Of a stretch of DNA of 21,568 bases, positions 1 through 5,148 are shown piece after piece (the first letter of the stretch is position 1; every line of letters begins with the position of its first letter). A model generated the notes under the pieces. That model searched no databases and was not told the DNA's origin. It saw only the letters and a list, made by a program, of their open reading frames with translations. The stretch is from Patescibacteria group bacterium (GTDB lineage: Bacteria > Patescibacteriota > Minisyncoccia > Minisyncoccales > Staskawiczbacteraceae): assembly GCA_018894075.1 (NCBI GenBank), contig JAHIEB010000048.1, positions 1 to 21,568 of the forward strand. The letters run 5' to 3'. The position numbers and the translations under genes are program-made.

Positions 1-70
1 ATCCCGTTAGAAAGTATTATGGTTGAGTTGATAAAATAAGAGATATTAGTAGCAACTTTTTTCTACCGCG

Positions 71-120
71 GGGAAGTTCTCCCAGAACCAAGTTTGAACT
101 GCGTCCCAATGCCCGCGCAT
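71..120. repeat. 50-bp structured repeat element, copy 1
   Basis: This stretch matches 1097-1146 over 50 bases without gaps; I count 7 mismatches. Both copies contain a GTTCT-NNN-AGAAC triloop hairpin (76-88 here) followed by a second hairpin TGCGY-10 nt-GCGCA (100-104 with 115-119). In this copy the last pair of the second stem is a T-G wobble, in the other it is C-G, so pairing is kept. A GC-rich stretch just upstream (CGCGGG, 67-72) can also pair with CCCGCG (112-117), giving a competing or pseudoknotted fold. No coding sense was seen on either strand. It may be a structured RNA or a DNA recombination or regulatory site; the class is not recognised. Confidence 0.7.
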
Positions 121-153
121 TTTACAGAAGCCGTTACAACCGAGGCTCTTTAG

Positions 154-182
154 TTGACAAATTAATAAAGAAGAAGTAGTTT
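154..182 (+). promoter_or_regulatory. Promoter for the small zinc-protein genes
   Basis: A perfect -35 TTGACA (154-159) is followed after 17 bp by TAGTTT (177-182), a weaker -10. Transcription would start near 189, about 40 nt upstream of the ATG at 229. Just before it, AGCC/GGCT (129-132 with 144-147) followed by CTTTAG may be a weak terminator for whatever is transcribed from further left. Confidence 0.5.
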
Positions 183-228
183 GAAATCAATGTACCTTTG
201 GAAAAACTAACGAGAAAGGAAATTTCCA

Positions 229-351
229 ATGGCAAAAAAGTCGGTAAAAAAGAAAAGCCAGAAACCAAAGCCGACGAAATGTCTTGATGGGGTTGGATTG
301 TGCAAGCCCAACAAGACGTCGAAAGGGTACTGCAACGGTTGCGGAGGCTAA
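229..351 (+). CDS. Small basic zinc-knuckle protein (40 aa), unknown function
   Basis: A 40-codon ORF with a good Shine-Dalgarno (GAAAGGA, about 213-219) about 9 nt before the ATG. The first 17 residues are very basic (alternating Lys with Ser, Gln, Pro). The rest carries four cysteines as C-x6-C-x10-C-x2-C, ending CNGCGG, as expected for a small zinc knuckle. A Lys-rich tail plus zinc knuckle is compatible with nucleic-acid binding, but this is inference. A promoter lies upstream (154-182), and the next gene starts 18 nt downstream with its own SD and its own cysteine pairs, so the two look like an operon of micro zinc proteins. I do not recognise a named family. Confidence 0.6.
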   Translation: MAKKSVKKKSQKPKPTKCLDGVGLCKPNKTSKGYCNGCGG

Positions 352-369
352 TCTCAGAAAGGAAGGACT

Positions 370-615
370 ATGTAGACGGGAAAGGAAAAAAGGCACAAGT
401 GCGCCATCTGCAATGTGGGCGGTCGCCTGTGGCACCACAAGGGCCACTATTTCTGCCCTAGGCACAAGATAAAGAGCGGGGGCAGATACGGCACCTGCGC
501 TGGTTGTTTCGGCGATATAGCATTCTCCTTATTAGAGTCACGAGCCGTAGGTTACCGTCTACCTGAAATTGAAAGACGGTTTTTTATTCTAAAAAAATCA
601 GCTTCAGTATTCTAA
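370..615 (+). pseudogene. Small zinc-finger gene with an in-frame TAG at codon 2; broken or recoded
   Basis: A good SD (AGGAAGGA, 360-368) precedes ATG at 370, but the next codon is TAG (373-375). The same frame then reads a convincing basic zinc finger: KCAIC, then FCPRH, then CAGC, that is CxxC...CPxH...CxxC within about 38 residues. The frame stays open through a clear rho-independent terminator (554-586) and only stops at 615, so the natural stop also seems to be missing; TAG triplets in other frames lie just before the terminator. A GTG at 415 could start the open part but would drop the first CxxC pair. Possible explanations are gene decay, two sequence errors, or stop-codon readthrough. 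The expression signals look intact. Confidence 0.55.
554..586 (+). terminator. Rho-independent terminator after the zinc-protein pair
   Basis: ACCGTCT (554-560) pairs perfectly with AGACGGT (574-580) across a 13-nt loop, followed by a T-rich run. It closes the transcript started near 189. It lies inside the open frame that continues to 615, which argues that this frame is not naturally translated that far. Positions 616-707 hold nothing I recognise. Confidence 0.8.
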
Positions 616-707
616 TCCGCTCATAATTTTCCGTAATTTTGATTCTAATATTATATGCGCGCCATGCAAATTTTCCCTAGATGATTCTCGGGTTTTTGTT
701 TGGTTTG

Positions 708-736
708 TTGACATAAATTAAATAGTATGATATTAT
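708..736 (+). promoter_or_regulatory. Strong sigma-70-type promoter
   Basis: TTGACA (708-713), exactly 17 bp of spacer, then TATTAT (731-736). The predicted start is near 743, giving a roughly 70-nt leader before the ATG at 812 that contains the short leader ORF at 780-800. Confidence 0.75.
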
Positions 737-779
737 CATTTATCGTTAGTACATAAACAACTCCCATAAAGGACGGCTA

Positions 780-800
780 ATGGCCGAAGAATTTCTTTAA
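780..800 (+). CDS. Putative 6-codon leader peptide (MAEEFL)
   Basis: ATG-GCC-GAA-GAA-TTT-CTT-TAA is preceded by its own SD-like AAAGGA (768-773), 6 nt before the ATG. Its stop codon TAA (798-800) overlaps the Shine-Dalgarno AAGGAG of the next gene, whose ATG is at 812. This geometry is typical of translational coupling or leader-peptide control. A small hairpin CGGC-TAATG-GCCG overlaps the start. It could also be chance, because the ORF is very short. Confidence 0.35.
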   Translation: MAEEFL

Positions 801-811
801 GGAGAACGGCA

Positions 812-1051
812 ATGGAAGTCGGAATATTCTACGATTTGGACCCTCCCGCTGTGATCGGAGGGAAGATATTCCGTCGGGTTGAGTGTATTTTTCAAGTGCC
901 CGGACACCCTGATGAATACGTGGTTAGGGGCATACCCGATGGAGGGACAACGCAAGAATCCTTTGGCCTCAAGTTTACCCAACAGGGCAGAATCAAACCC
1001 GTGCGCTCTAGTAATCAATACGGTTGCTCTCTGCGCCTAGCTCCACGATGA
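812..1051 (+). CDS. Orphan protein, 79 aa, unknown function
   Basis: It starts at ATG 812 with a strong SD (AAGGAG, 799-804) 7 nt upstream. It has a dedicated promoter (708-736), a possible leader peptide (780-800) and a terminator that overlaps its stop codon, so it is a self-contained transcription unit. The 79-residue product has no signal peptide, membrane segment or cysteine cluster. It is mixed in composition, with several Gly and Pro turns and beta-prone stretches (for example the Val/Ile/Phe-rich part near residues 15-40), suggesting a small globular beta-rich fold. I do not recognise the family. Base composition is richer in G+C than the core genes downstream, as for the other orphan units in this window. 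Confidence 0.65.
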   Translation: MEVGIFYDLDPPAVIGGKIFRRVECIFQVPGHPDEYVVRGIPDGGTTQESFGLKFTQQGRIKPVRSSNQYGCSLRLAPR

Positions 1052-1070
1052 CTTTTTGTGGGGCTTTTTT
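1039..1070 (+). terminator. Rho-independent terminator overlapping the stop codon
   Basis: AGCTCCAC (1039-1046) pairs with GTGGGGCT (1058-1065), with one G-T wobble, and is followed by a T6 run. The TGA stop (1049-1051) lies in the loop. This compact stop-in-terminator layout is repeated at 13885-13905 and nearly so at 14605-14628. Confidence 0.85.
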
Positions 1071-1096
1071 ATTTTAAGCTAATCAGCTCAGCAGTG

Positions 1097-1146
1097 GGGA
1101 AGTTCTTTCAGAACCAAGTTTGGACTGCGCTCCACTGCCTGCGCAT
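1097..1146. repeat. 50-bp structured repeat element, copy 2
   Basis: Second copy of the element at 71-120. The hairpins are GTTCT-NNN-AGAAC (1102-1114) and TGCGC-10 nt-GCGCA (1126-1130 with 1141-1145). The loop of the second hairpin contains CCACTGC (1132-1138), which is perfectly complementary to GCAGTGG (1091-1097) just upstream, so a 7-bp pseudoknot is possible. It sits between the terminator at 1039-1070 and the promoter at 1231, outside any gene. Confidence 0.7.
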
Positions 1147-1230
1147 ATCCCATTGTCCACCGGCAATGCAACACAGTTTGAACTACCACTTTATCTCGAG
1201 TGGTTCCGGTTCGGCATCACGGGTAAAGTA
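1147..1230. other. Structured non-coding spacer after repeat copy 2
   Basis: No gene was seen between 1052 and 1360. This part contains nested complementarity: ACCGG (1159-1163) with CCGGT (1206-1210) enclosing ACCACT (1185-1190) with AGTGGT (1199-1204). An alternative hairpin is CATTG (1151-1155) with CAATG (1164-1168). With the repeat just upstream this could form one larger structured RNA of about 120 nt, but no obvious promoter for it was found and its class is unknown. Confidence 0.35.
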
Positions 1231-1259
1231 TTGACACGTTTACTTTAATATGCTATAAT
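1231..1259 (+). promoter_or_regulatory. Perfect-consensus promoter of the PEP-CTERM-like gene
   Basis: TTGACA (1231-1236), 17 bp, TATAAT (1254-1259): both hexamers match the sigma-70 consensus exactly. The predicted start is near 1266, leaving a leader of about 95 nt that contains the terminator-like hairpin at 1285-1330. This is the best promoter in the window. Confidence 0.9.
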
Positions 1260-1284
1260 CGTCCCATAGTAGATCATTGAAAAT

Positions 1285-1330
1285 AACAGTTGTTTTCACC
1301 TTACGCAGGCGCGTCGGGGCAACTGTTTTT
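1285..1330 (+). terminator. Terminator-like hairpin in the 5' leader (possible attenuator)
   Basis: AACAGTTG (1285-1292) is the exact reverse complement of CAACTGTT (1320-1327), which runs into a T5 tract (1326-1330). The interior contains a smaller stem, ACGC-AGGC-GCGT (1303-1314). It lies about 20 nt after the predicted transcription start and 31 nt before the ATG at 1361, so it is a candidate transcription attenuator or ligand-responsive leader. No antiterminator partner was identified by eye. Confidence 0.5.
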
Positions 1331-1360
1331 AATGGACTTACTGGAAAGAGGAGAATCGAG

Positions 1361-2140
1361 ATGAAGACCGGCAAGATGACGGCGGCGGCGGTGATGTATG
1401 TGGCGCTCGTGGCGCTTATGTTCGGTGGGATGTTCGCGTCCTCGGCTTCGGCCGCGGGCGACAGCAACAGCCCAGGCGGGCAGCAGTCAAGTCTGAACTC
1501 CAGCGTCGACCTCGGTGACGTCAAGTACAACTTGCGCACCGGCGACCAAGGAGGCGGAAGGTACGACCTTTCGCTCAATTTCGACATCTCCTGCGGAGTC
1601 ATCACCTCCGCATCGGTGTCGATTACGCGCGATTCGTTGTATCCAACGAAGAGCATAGTGAACGCGTTCATTTACGGGATTCTCGACGTAGAGCCAACGC
1701 TCGTTGATTGGAAGTCCCAATCGACTAACATCTCGCGGCGTGGTGGCTTCGAGGCAACCATCTATGCGAGCGTCGGCGCAGTACGACCCCTCATCTGGAG
1801 CGATGAGGAGAAATATGTCTATGGTGACATTTTCTCCTCCTCCCACCTAGGCGCGTCGCTTTCGCAGGTTGTTGGCATTGACTTTGCCAGCGCTTGTTAC
1901 AGAGAGTACGACGCCTACACCTTCGAATGGGAGAATTGGGACGGCACCATTTTCACCGAAAAAGTGCCGGCCAGATTCATGATGGACGCGACGTGGTACG
2001 TCGAGTTCATGAGTTCTACCGCGGCTGACATGGCCTTCGCCATACAGCCGACCTCGGTCATGTCGACCCCCGAACCGGCGACCATGTCGCTGCTTGGGCT
2101 TGGGCTCGTCGGGCTCGTGGTCCGGCGGAAGAGGAGGTAG
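1361..2140 (+). CDS. Secreted protein with PEP-CTERM-type sorting signal
   Basis: The start is ATG 1361, chosen because a strong SD (AGAGGAG, about 1347-1353) sits 7 nt upstream; an earlier TTG at 1277 falls inside the leader hairpin. The 259-aa product begins with a signal peptide: Lys-rich start, hydrophobic core through about residue 24, then SSASA-A. A Gly/Ser/Asn-rich exported region follows. The C-terminus reads TPEP, then a Leu/Gly-rich helix, then RRKRR, the tripartite PEP-CTERM signal that exosortases recognise in other bacteria. The body has few cysteines and looks beta-rich. The gene is distinctly GC-rich and has its own promoter, leader hairpin and terminator. No exosortase lies in the window. 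The sorting call is firm by motif; the function of the body is unknown. Confidence 0.8.
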   Translation: MKTGKMTAAAVMYVALVALMFGGMFASSASAAGDSNSPGGQQSSLNSSVDLGDVKYNLRTGDQGGGRYDLSLNFDISCGVITSASVSITRDSLYPTKSIVNAFIYGILDVEPTLVDWKSQSTNISRRGGFEATIYASVGAVRPLIWSDEEKYVYGDIFSSSHLGASLSQVVGIDFASACYREYDAYTFEWENWDGTIFTEKVPARFMMDATWYVEFMSSTAADMAFAIQPTSVMSTPEPATMSLLGLGLVGLVVRRKRR

Positions 2141-2169
2141 GCGCTCGCAAGAGTGCAAAACACAAACAA

Positions 2170-2207
2170 GGCGCTTTTTGACAAGGATGTCAAAAGCGCC
2201 TATTTCT
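2170..2207 (+). terminator. Strong terminator after the PEP-CTERM-like gene
   Basis: GGCGCTTTTTGACA (2170-2183) pairs with TGTCAAAAGCGCC (2188-2200) with one bulged T and a 4-nt loop, followed by TATTTCTTT. Confidence 0.85.
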
Positions 2208-2245
2208 TTACATAAAAATTAACGCGCGCCTTTTACTTTCAAAAG

Positions 2246-2270
2246 CCACCCTTTAATTGAGGTGGTTTTT
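2246..2270 (+). terminator. Second, weaker terminator-like hairpin
   Basis: CCACC (2246-2250) pairs with GGTGG (2261-2265) over a 10-nt loop, followed by T5. It is a tandem backup to the previous terminator, or an inverted-repeat remnant. The string AAAGCCACCC-TTAATT in its left half recurs nearly exactly at 7314-7330. Confidence 0.45.
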
Positions 2271-2314
2271 GGGTGGGATGGATATTTGTCTGAAAATAGA
2301 GTAGGATATTCATT

Positions 2315-3772
2315 ATGCCGGGTGATGAAATAATAGTAAAATTTAATAATGTTTCCTTTGGGTGGGGAATAAACAAGCCAATTTTAAATGAGGCTAATTT
2401 TTGTATACGCAGGGGCGCAAAAATTACATTAATGGGCCAGAATGGCGCAGGAAAAAGCACGATATTCCAATTAATGACTGGCGAATTAAAACCCGATTCG
2501 GGCGCGGTTAATACAAATAAAGATTTGACAATAGCTACCGCCAAGCAAGTAATTCCGCGCGGAGATTTGAAGCTAACTGTAAAAGAATTTTTTGAAAATT
2601 GTTTTTCAGGAAAAATATATGATATTGATAAAAAAATCAGAGATGTTTTAGAAATAGTAAATCTTGTTATTCCGCATGACAGATTGATTAAAAACCTTTC
2701 AGGCGGCCAGCAGGCAAGGGTTCTTTTGGCGTCCGCCTTGATACAGGATCCGGATCTGCTTTTATTAGATGAGCCTACAAATAATTTAGATAAAGCTGGC
2801 ATTGAGCACTTAACCAAATTTATTATTGATTATCCCAAAACCTGTATTGTAATTTCCCACGATGCAGATTTTTTAAATATTTTTACGCAGGGCGTATTAT
2901 ATTTAGATATATTTTCAAAAAAAGTTGAGCAATATGCGGGGGACTATTTCACCGTTGTCGAAGAAATTAAGCTCCGCCTAGAAAGGGAACGCATGAAAAG
3001 TGCTCGGCTAGAAAAAGATATTTCTCATAGAAAAGAACAGGCTAACTTTTTTGCTCAAAAGGGAGGACATCTTAGAGACGTTTCTTCAAAAATGAAAAAA
3101 AAGATAGAGGAGTTAGAAGGGGAGGCCGTAGAATTAAAGAGAGAAGATAAAACTATAAAAAACTTTATAATTCCGGCTCAAAAAGATATTGGAGGAGTAA
3201 TTGTACAATTGAATTCCGTCGCAGTTGCAAAAAATCACAAATTTGTAAATAAAAAGGTAAATGTAACCTTAAATAAAAGAGAAAGGTTGCTTTTAACTGG
3301 GCCGAACGGGGTTGGTAAAACTACACTCTTAGAAAAACTGGCCTCTGGCCACGCAAAAGGTGAGTACATCAAAGCAGGAGTCAAAATCGGATATTATAGG
3401 CAAGACTTTTCAACATTGGATTTTAACGCAACCGTATATCAAACATTTTCCAAAGCAATGGACGGTGCGGGAACAGAACAGGGGCTTCGAGCTCACGCAG
3501 CCGGGTTTCTTTTAGATGCAGAGATATTAAAAGCTAAAATTGGATCGCTTTCCGAGGGCCAAAAAGGGCTAGTTGCTTTTGCTACAATAGCATTAGAAAA
3601 ACCGGGATTGCTTATTTTAGATGAACCTACAAATCACATTAATTTCCGTCATATCCCGGTAATTGCAAAAGCAATAAATAATTTTGACGGTGCTATAATA
3701 TTAGTAAGTCATGCTCAAGATTTTGTAGAGAAGATAAGAGTGGATTTCGCACTGGATTTAGGACTGTTATAA
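2315..3772 (+). CDS. ABC-F family ATP-binding protein with degenerate second site
   Basis: A 485-aa soluble protein with two ATP-binding cassettes and no membrane segments, joined by a charged helical linker (about residues 212-285). This is the ABC-F layout of ribosome-associated factors such as EttA, Uup and Vga. Site 1 is canonical: GQNGAGKST (41-49), LSGGQQAR (128-135), DEPTNNLD (152-159), SHD (181-183). Site 2 keeps the P-loop GPNGVGKTT (329-337) but has LSEGQKG (412-418) for LSGGQ, DEPTNHIN (436-443) for DEPTNHLD, and SHA for SHD (465-467). The linker and overall length are on the short side for the family. No clear SD; TAGGAT (2302-2307) 7 nt before the ATG could be a -10 box. It probably acts in translation rather than transport; the precise role is unknown. 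Confidence 0.9.
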   Translation: MPGDEIIVKFNNVSFGWGINKPILNEANFCIRRGAKITLMGQNGAGKSTIFQLMTGELKPDSGAVNTNKDLTIATAKQVIPRGDLKLTVKEFFENCFSGKIYDIDKKIRDVLEIVNLVIPHDRLIKNLSGGQQARVLLASALIQDPDLLLLDEPTNNLDKAGIEHLTKFIIDYPKTCIVISHDADFLNIFTQGVLYLDIFSKKVEQYAGDYFTVVEEIKLRLERERMKSARLEKDISHRKEQANFFAQKGGHLRDVSSKMKKKIEELEGEAVELKREDKTIKNFIIPAQKDIGGVIVQLNSVAVAKNHKFVNKKVNVTLNKRERLLLTGPNGVGKTTLLEKLASGHAKGEYIKAGVKIGYYRQDFSTLDFNATVYQTFSKAMDGAGTEQGLRAHAAGFLLDAEILKAKIGSLSEGQKGLVAFATIALEKPGLLILDEPTNHINFRHIPVIAKAINNFDGAIILVSHAQDFVEKIRVDFALDLGLL

Positions 3773-3795
3773 TAGAAACCAAGAGGGGATTTTGT

Positions 3796-3824
3796 TTGAC
3801 ATTTCTACTGTTCTGATGTATGAT
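3796..3824 (+). promoter_or_regulatory. Promoter of the DEAD-box helicase gene
   Basis: TTGACA (3796-3801), 17 bp, TATGAT (3819-3824). The predicted start is near 3831, exactly where the hairpin at 3831-3857 begins. Confidence 0.8.
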
Positions 3825-3830
3825 TAACGT

Positions 3831-3867
3831 GTGGCCTTTGGAATAAAAGCAGGCCGCATATTTTTTT
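3831..3867 (+). promoter_or_regulatory. 5'-end stem-loop plus U7 tract abutting the helicase start codon
   Basis: GTGGCCT (3831-3837) pairs with AGGCCGC (3851-3857), one G-T wobble, 13-nt loop; then ATA and seven T (3861-3867) directly before ATG 3868. The transcript would begin with this stem. It looks like an attenuator, an mRNA-stabilising 5' stem, or a structure acted on by the helicase itself; the U-tract could also be a ribosomal protein S1 site replacing an SD. There is no SD sequence. Confidence 0.55.
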
Positions 3868-5148
3868 ATGATACAGAAGCAAGTAGACACACATTTATTA
3901 AATGAGACAGAAATGACTTTTGGCGGTCTTGGCATAGCTCCAAAGCTTCTGGATGTAATTTCAAAATTAGGATTTAAGTCTCCGACCTCGATACAGCACA
4001 AAGCGATTCCTGTAGCCGTCGAAGGCAAGGATATTATTGGTATAGCTCAAACAGGCACGGGCAAAACTTTAGCTTTTGGTATTCCTTTGGTTCAGCAGAT
4101 TTTAAAAGACGGAAAAGGAAAAGGATTAATTATATTACCAACTCGCGAGCTTGCCTTACAGATAAATGAATCTATACAAAAAATAGGCAGGGATTTTGGT
4201 ATAAAAACAGCAGTGTTAATCGGCGGAGCTCCCATATGGGCGCAAAAAAGAGAAATTTCTTATAATCCCCGTGTTATTATCGGCACTCCGGGAAGAATTA
4301 ATGATCATATCCAGCAAAGAACTTTAAACTTACGCGATGTTACAATTTTAGTTTTAGATGAAGCCGATAGAATGTTTGATATGGGTTTTGCTCCGCAGAT
4401 AAACAAAATACTACAAGTGGTTCCCAAAAACAGGCAAACGATGCTGTTTTCAGCAACAATGCCAGACGGCATTGTAAAAATTGCTAGTAACCATATGAAG
4501 CTTCCCGTTAGAGTAGAAATAGACAGGACGGGAACTACTGCTGAAAATGTTGAGCACGAATTATTTGTTGTCAAAAAAGACCAAAAGCTTTCATTATTGG
4601 GAAAATTGCTTCAAGAATACAAAGGAAGCGTTTTAATCTTTTTAAGAATGAAGCACAATGCCAGAAAAGTTTGTGATACGGTGCGGAACATCGGAATTCC
4701 CGCGGCAGAAATACATTCTAATAGATCGCTGCGCCAGAGAAAAGAAGCACTGGAGGGATTCAAGCTCGGCAGATATAGGGTGCTTGTGGCAACCGACATC
4801 GCTTCGCGCGGTATAGATGTGAAGGGCATTGAATTGGTTATCAACTTTGATCTTCCTGAAAATCCAGAAGATTACGTCCATCGCATTGGAAGAACCGGTA
4901 GAGCCGGCATGGCAGGAAAAGCCGTTTCCTTTTGTTTACCAGACCAGGGATCTAAAGTCAGGGAAATTGAAAGATTAACAAGGCTTTATTTACCTATTTC
5001 AAAATTACCCAATCTTCCTCCTAATTCAAATCAGCCATCTAATAATTTTAGTAATCCTAGTAGAAGTAATTATTCTTCATATAGAAATAGACCTGCCCGT
5101 GCGGGCGGGCCATCGGGTCGTTTTGGCCATGCAAAAAAAAGATACTAA
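3868..5148 (+). CDS. DEAD-box ATP-dependent RNA helicase (RhlE/CshA-like)
   Basis: A 426-aa helicase that unwinds or remodels RNA, for example in ribosome assembly, RNA decay or cold adaptation. The motifs appear in order: Q motif (about 18-43, FGGLGI...PTSIQ), motif I AQTGTGKT (60-67), Ia PTRELALQ (91-98), TPGR (140-143), II DEAD (164-167), III SAT (195-197), and motif VI HRIGRTGRAG near residue 330. The tail (about 382-426) is Asn/Ser/Pro-rich then Arg/Gly-rich, as in many RNA helicases. The start is uncertain: ATG 3868 directly follows a T7 tract with no SD, and ATG 3913 (residue 16) just before the Q motif is an alternative. The 3' end carries a GC-rich palindrome (5092-5109) and overlaps the next gene by 20 nt. 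Confidence 0.93.
   Translation: MIQKQVDTHLLNETEMTFGGLGIAPKLLDVISKLGFKSPTSIQHKAIPVAVEGKDIIGIAQTGTGKTLAFGIPLVQQILKDGKGKGLIILPTRELALQINESIQKIGRDFGIKTAVLIGGAPIWAQKREISYNPRVIIGTPGRINDHIQQRTLNLRDVTILVLDEADRMFDMGFAPQINKILQVVPKNRQTMLFSATMPDGIVKIASNHMKLPVRVEIDRTGTTAENVEHELFVVKKDQKLSLLGKLLQEYKGSVLIFLRMKHNARKVCDTVRNIGIPAAEIHSNRSLRQRKEALEGFKLGRYRVLVATDIASRGIDVKGIELVINFDLPENPEDYVHRIGRTGRAGMAGKAVSFCLPDQGSKVREIERLTRLYLPISKLPNLPPNSNQPSNNFSNPSRSNYSSYRNRPARAGGPSGRFGHAKKRY
5092..5109. repeat. GC-rich REP-like palindrome inside a coding region
   Basis: CCTGCCC (5092-5098) pairs with GGGCGGG (5103-5109), one wobble, with a 4-nt loop. It stands out sharply from the AT-rich surroundings and encodes PARAGG in the unstructured tail of the helicase. 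It lies 19 nt before the next gene's start codon. Confidence 0.6.

Noticed and set aside
370..375. Genome-wide reassignment of TAG to an amino acid
   Set aside because: TAG ends gyrB, rplK, the slipin and the dCMP deaminase at their expected C-termini, so it acts as a stop in this genome. TGA likewise ends gatB at the family length.
71..1146. Reading the 50-bp repeats as integron attC sites
   Set aside because: No clear GTTRRRY / RYYYAAC core-site pair or integrase gene was seen, so only a general cassette or RNA hypothesis is kept.
1240..2193. Several long open frames on the minus strand opposite the PEP-CTERM-like gene
   Set aside because: They mirror the codon pattern of a GC-rich plus-strand gene, lack SD sequences and promoters, and have no recognisable protein features.
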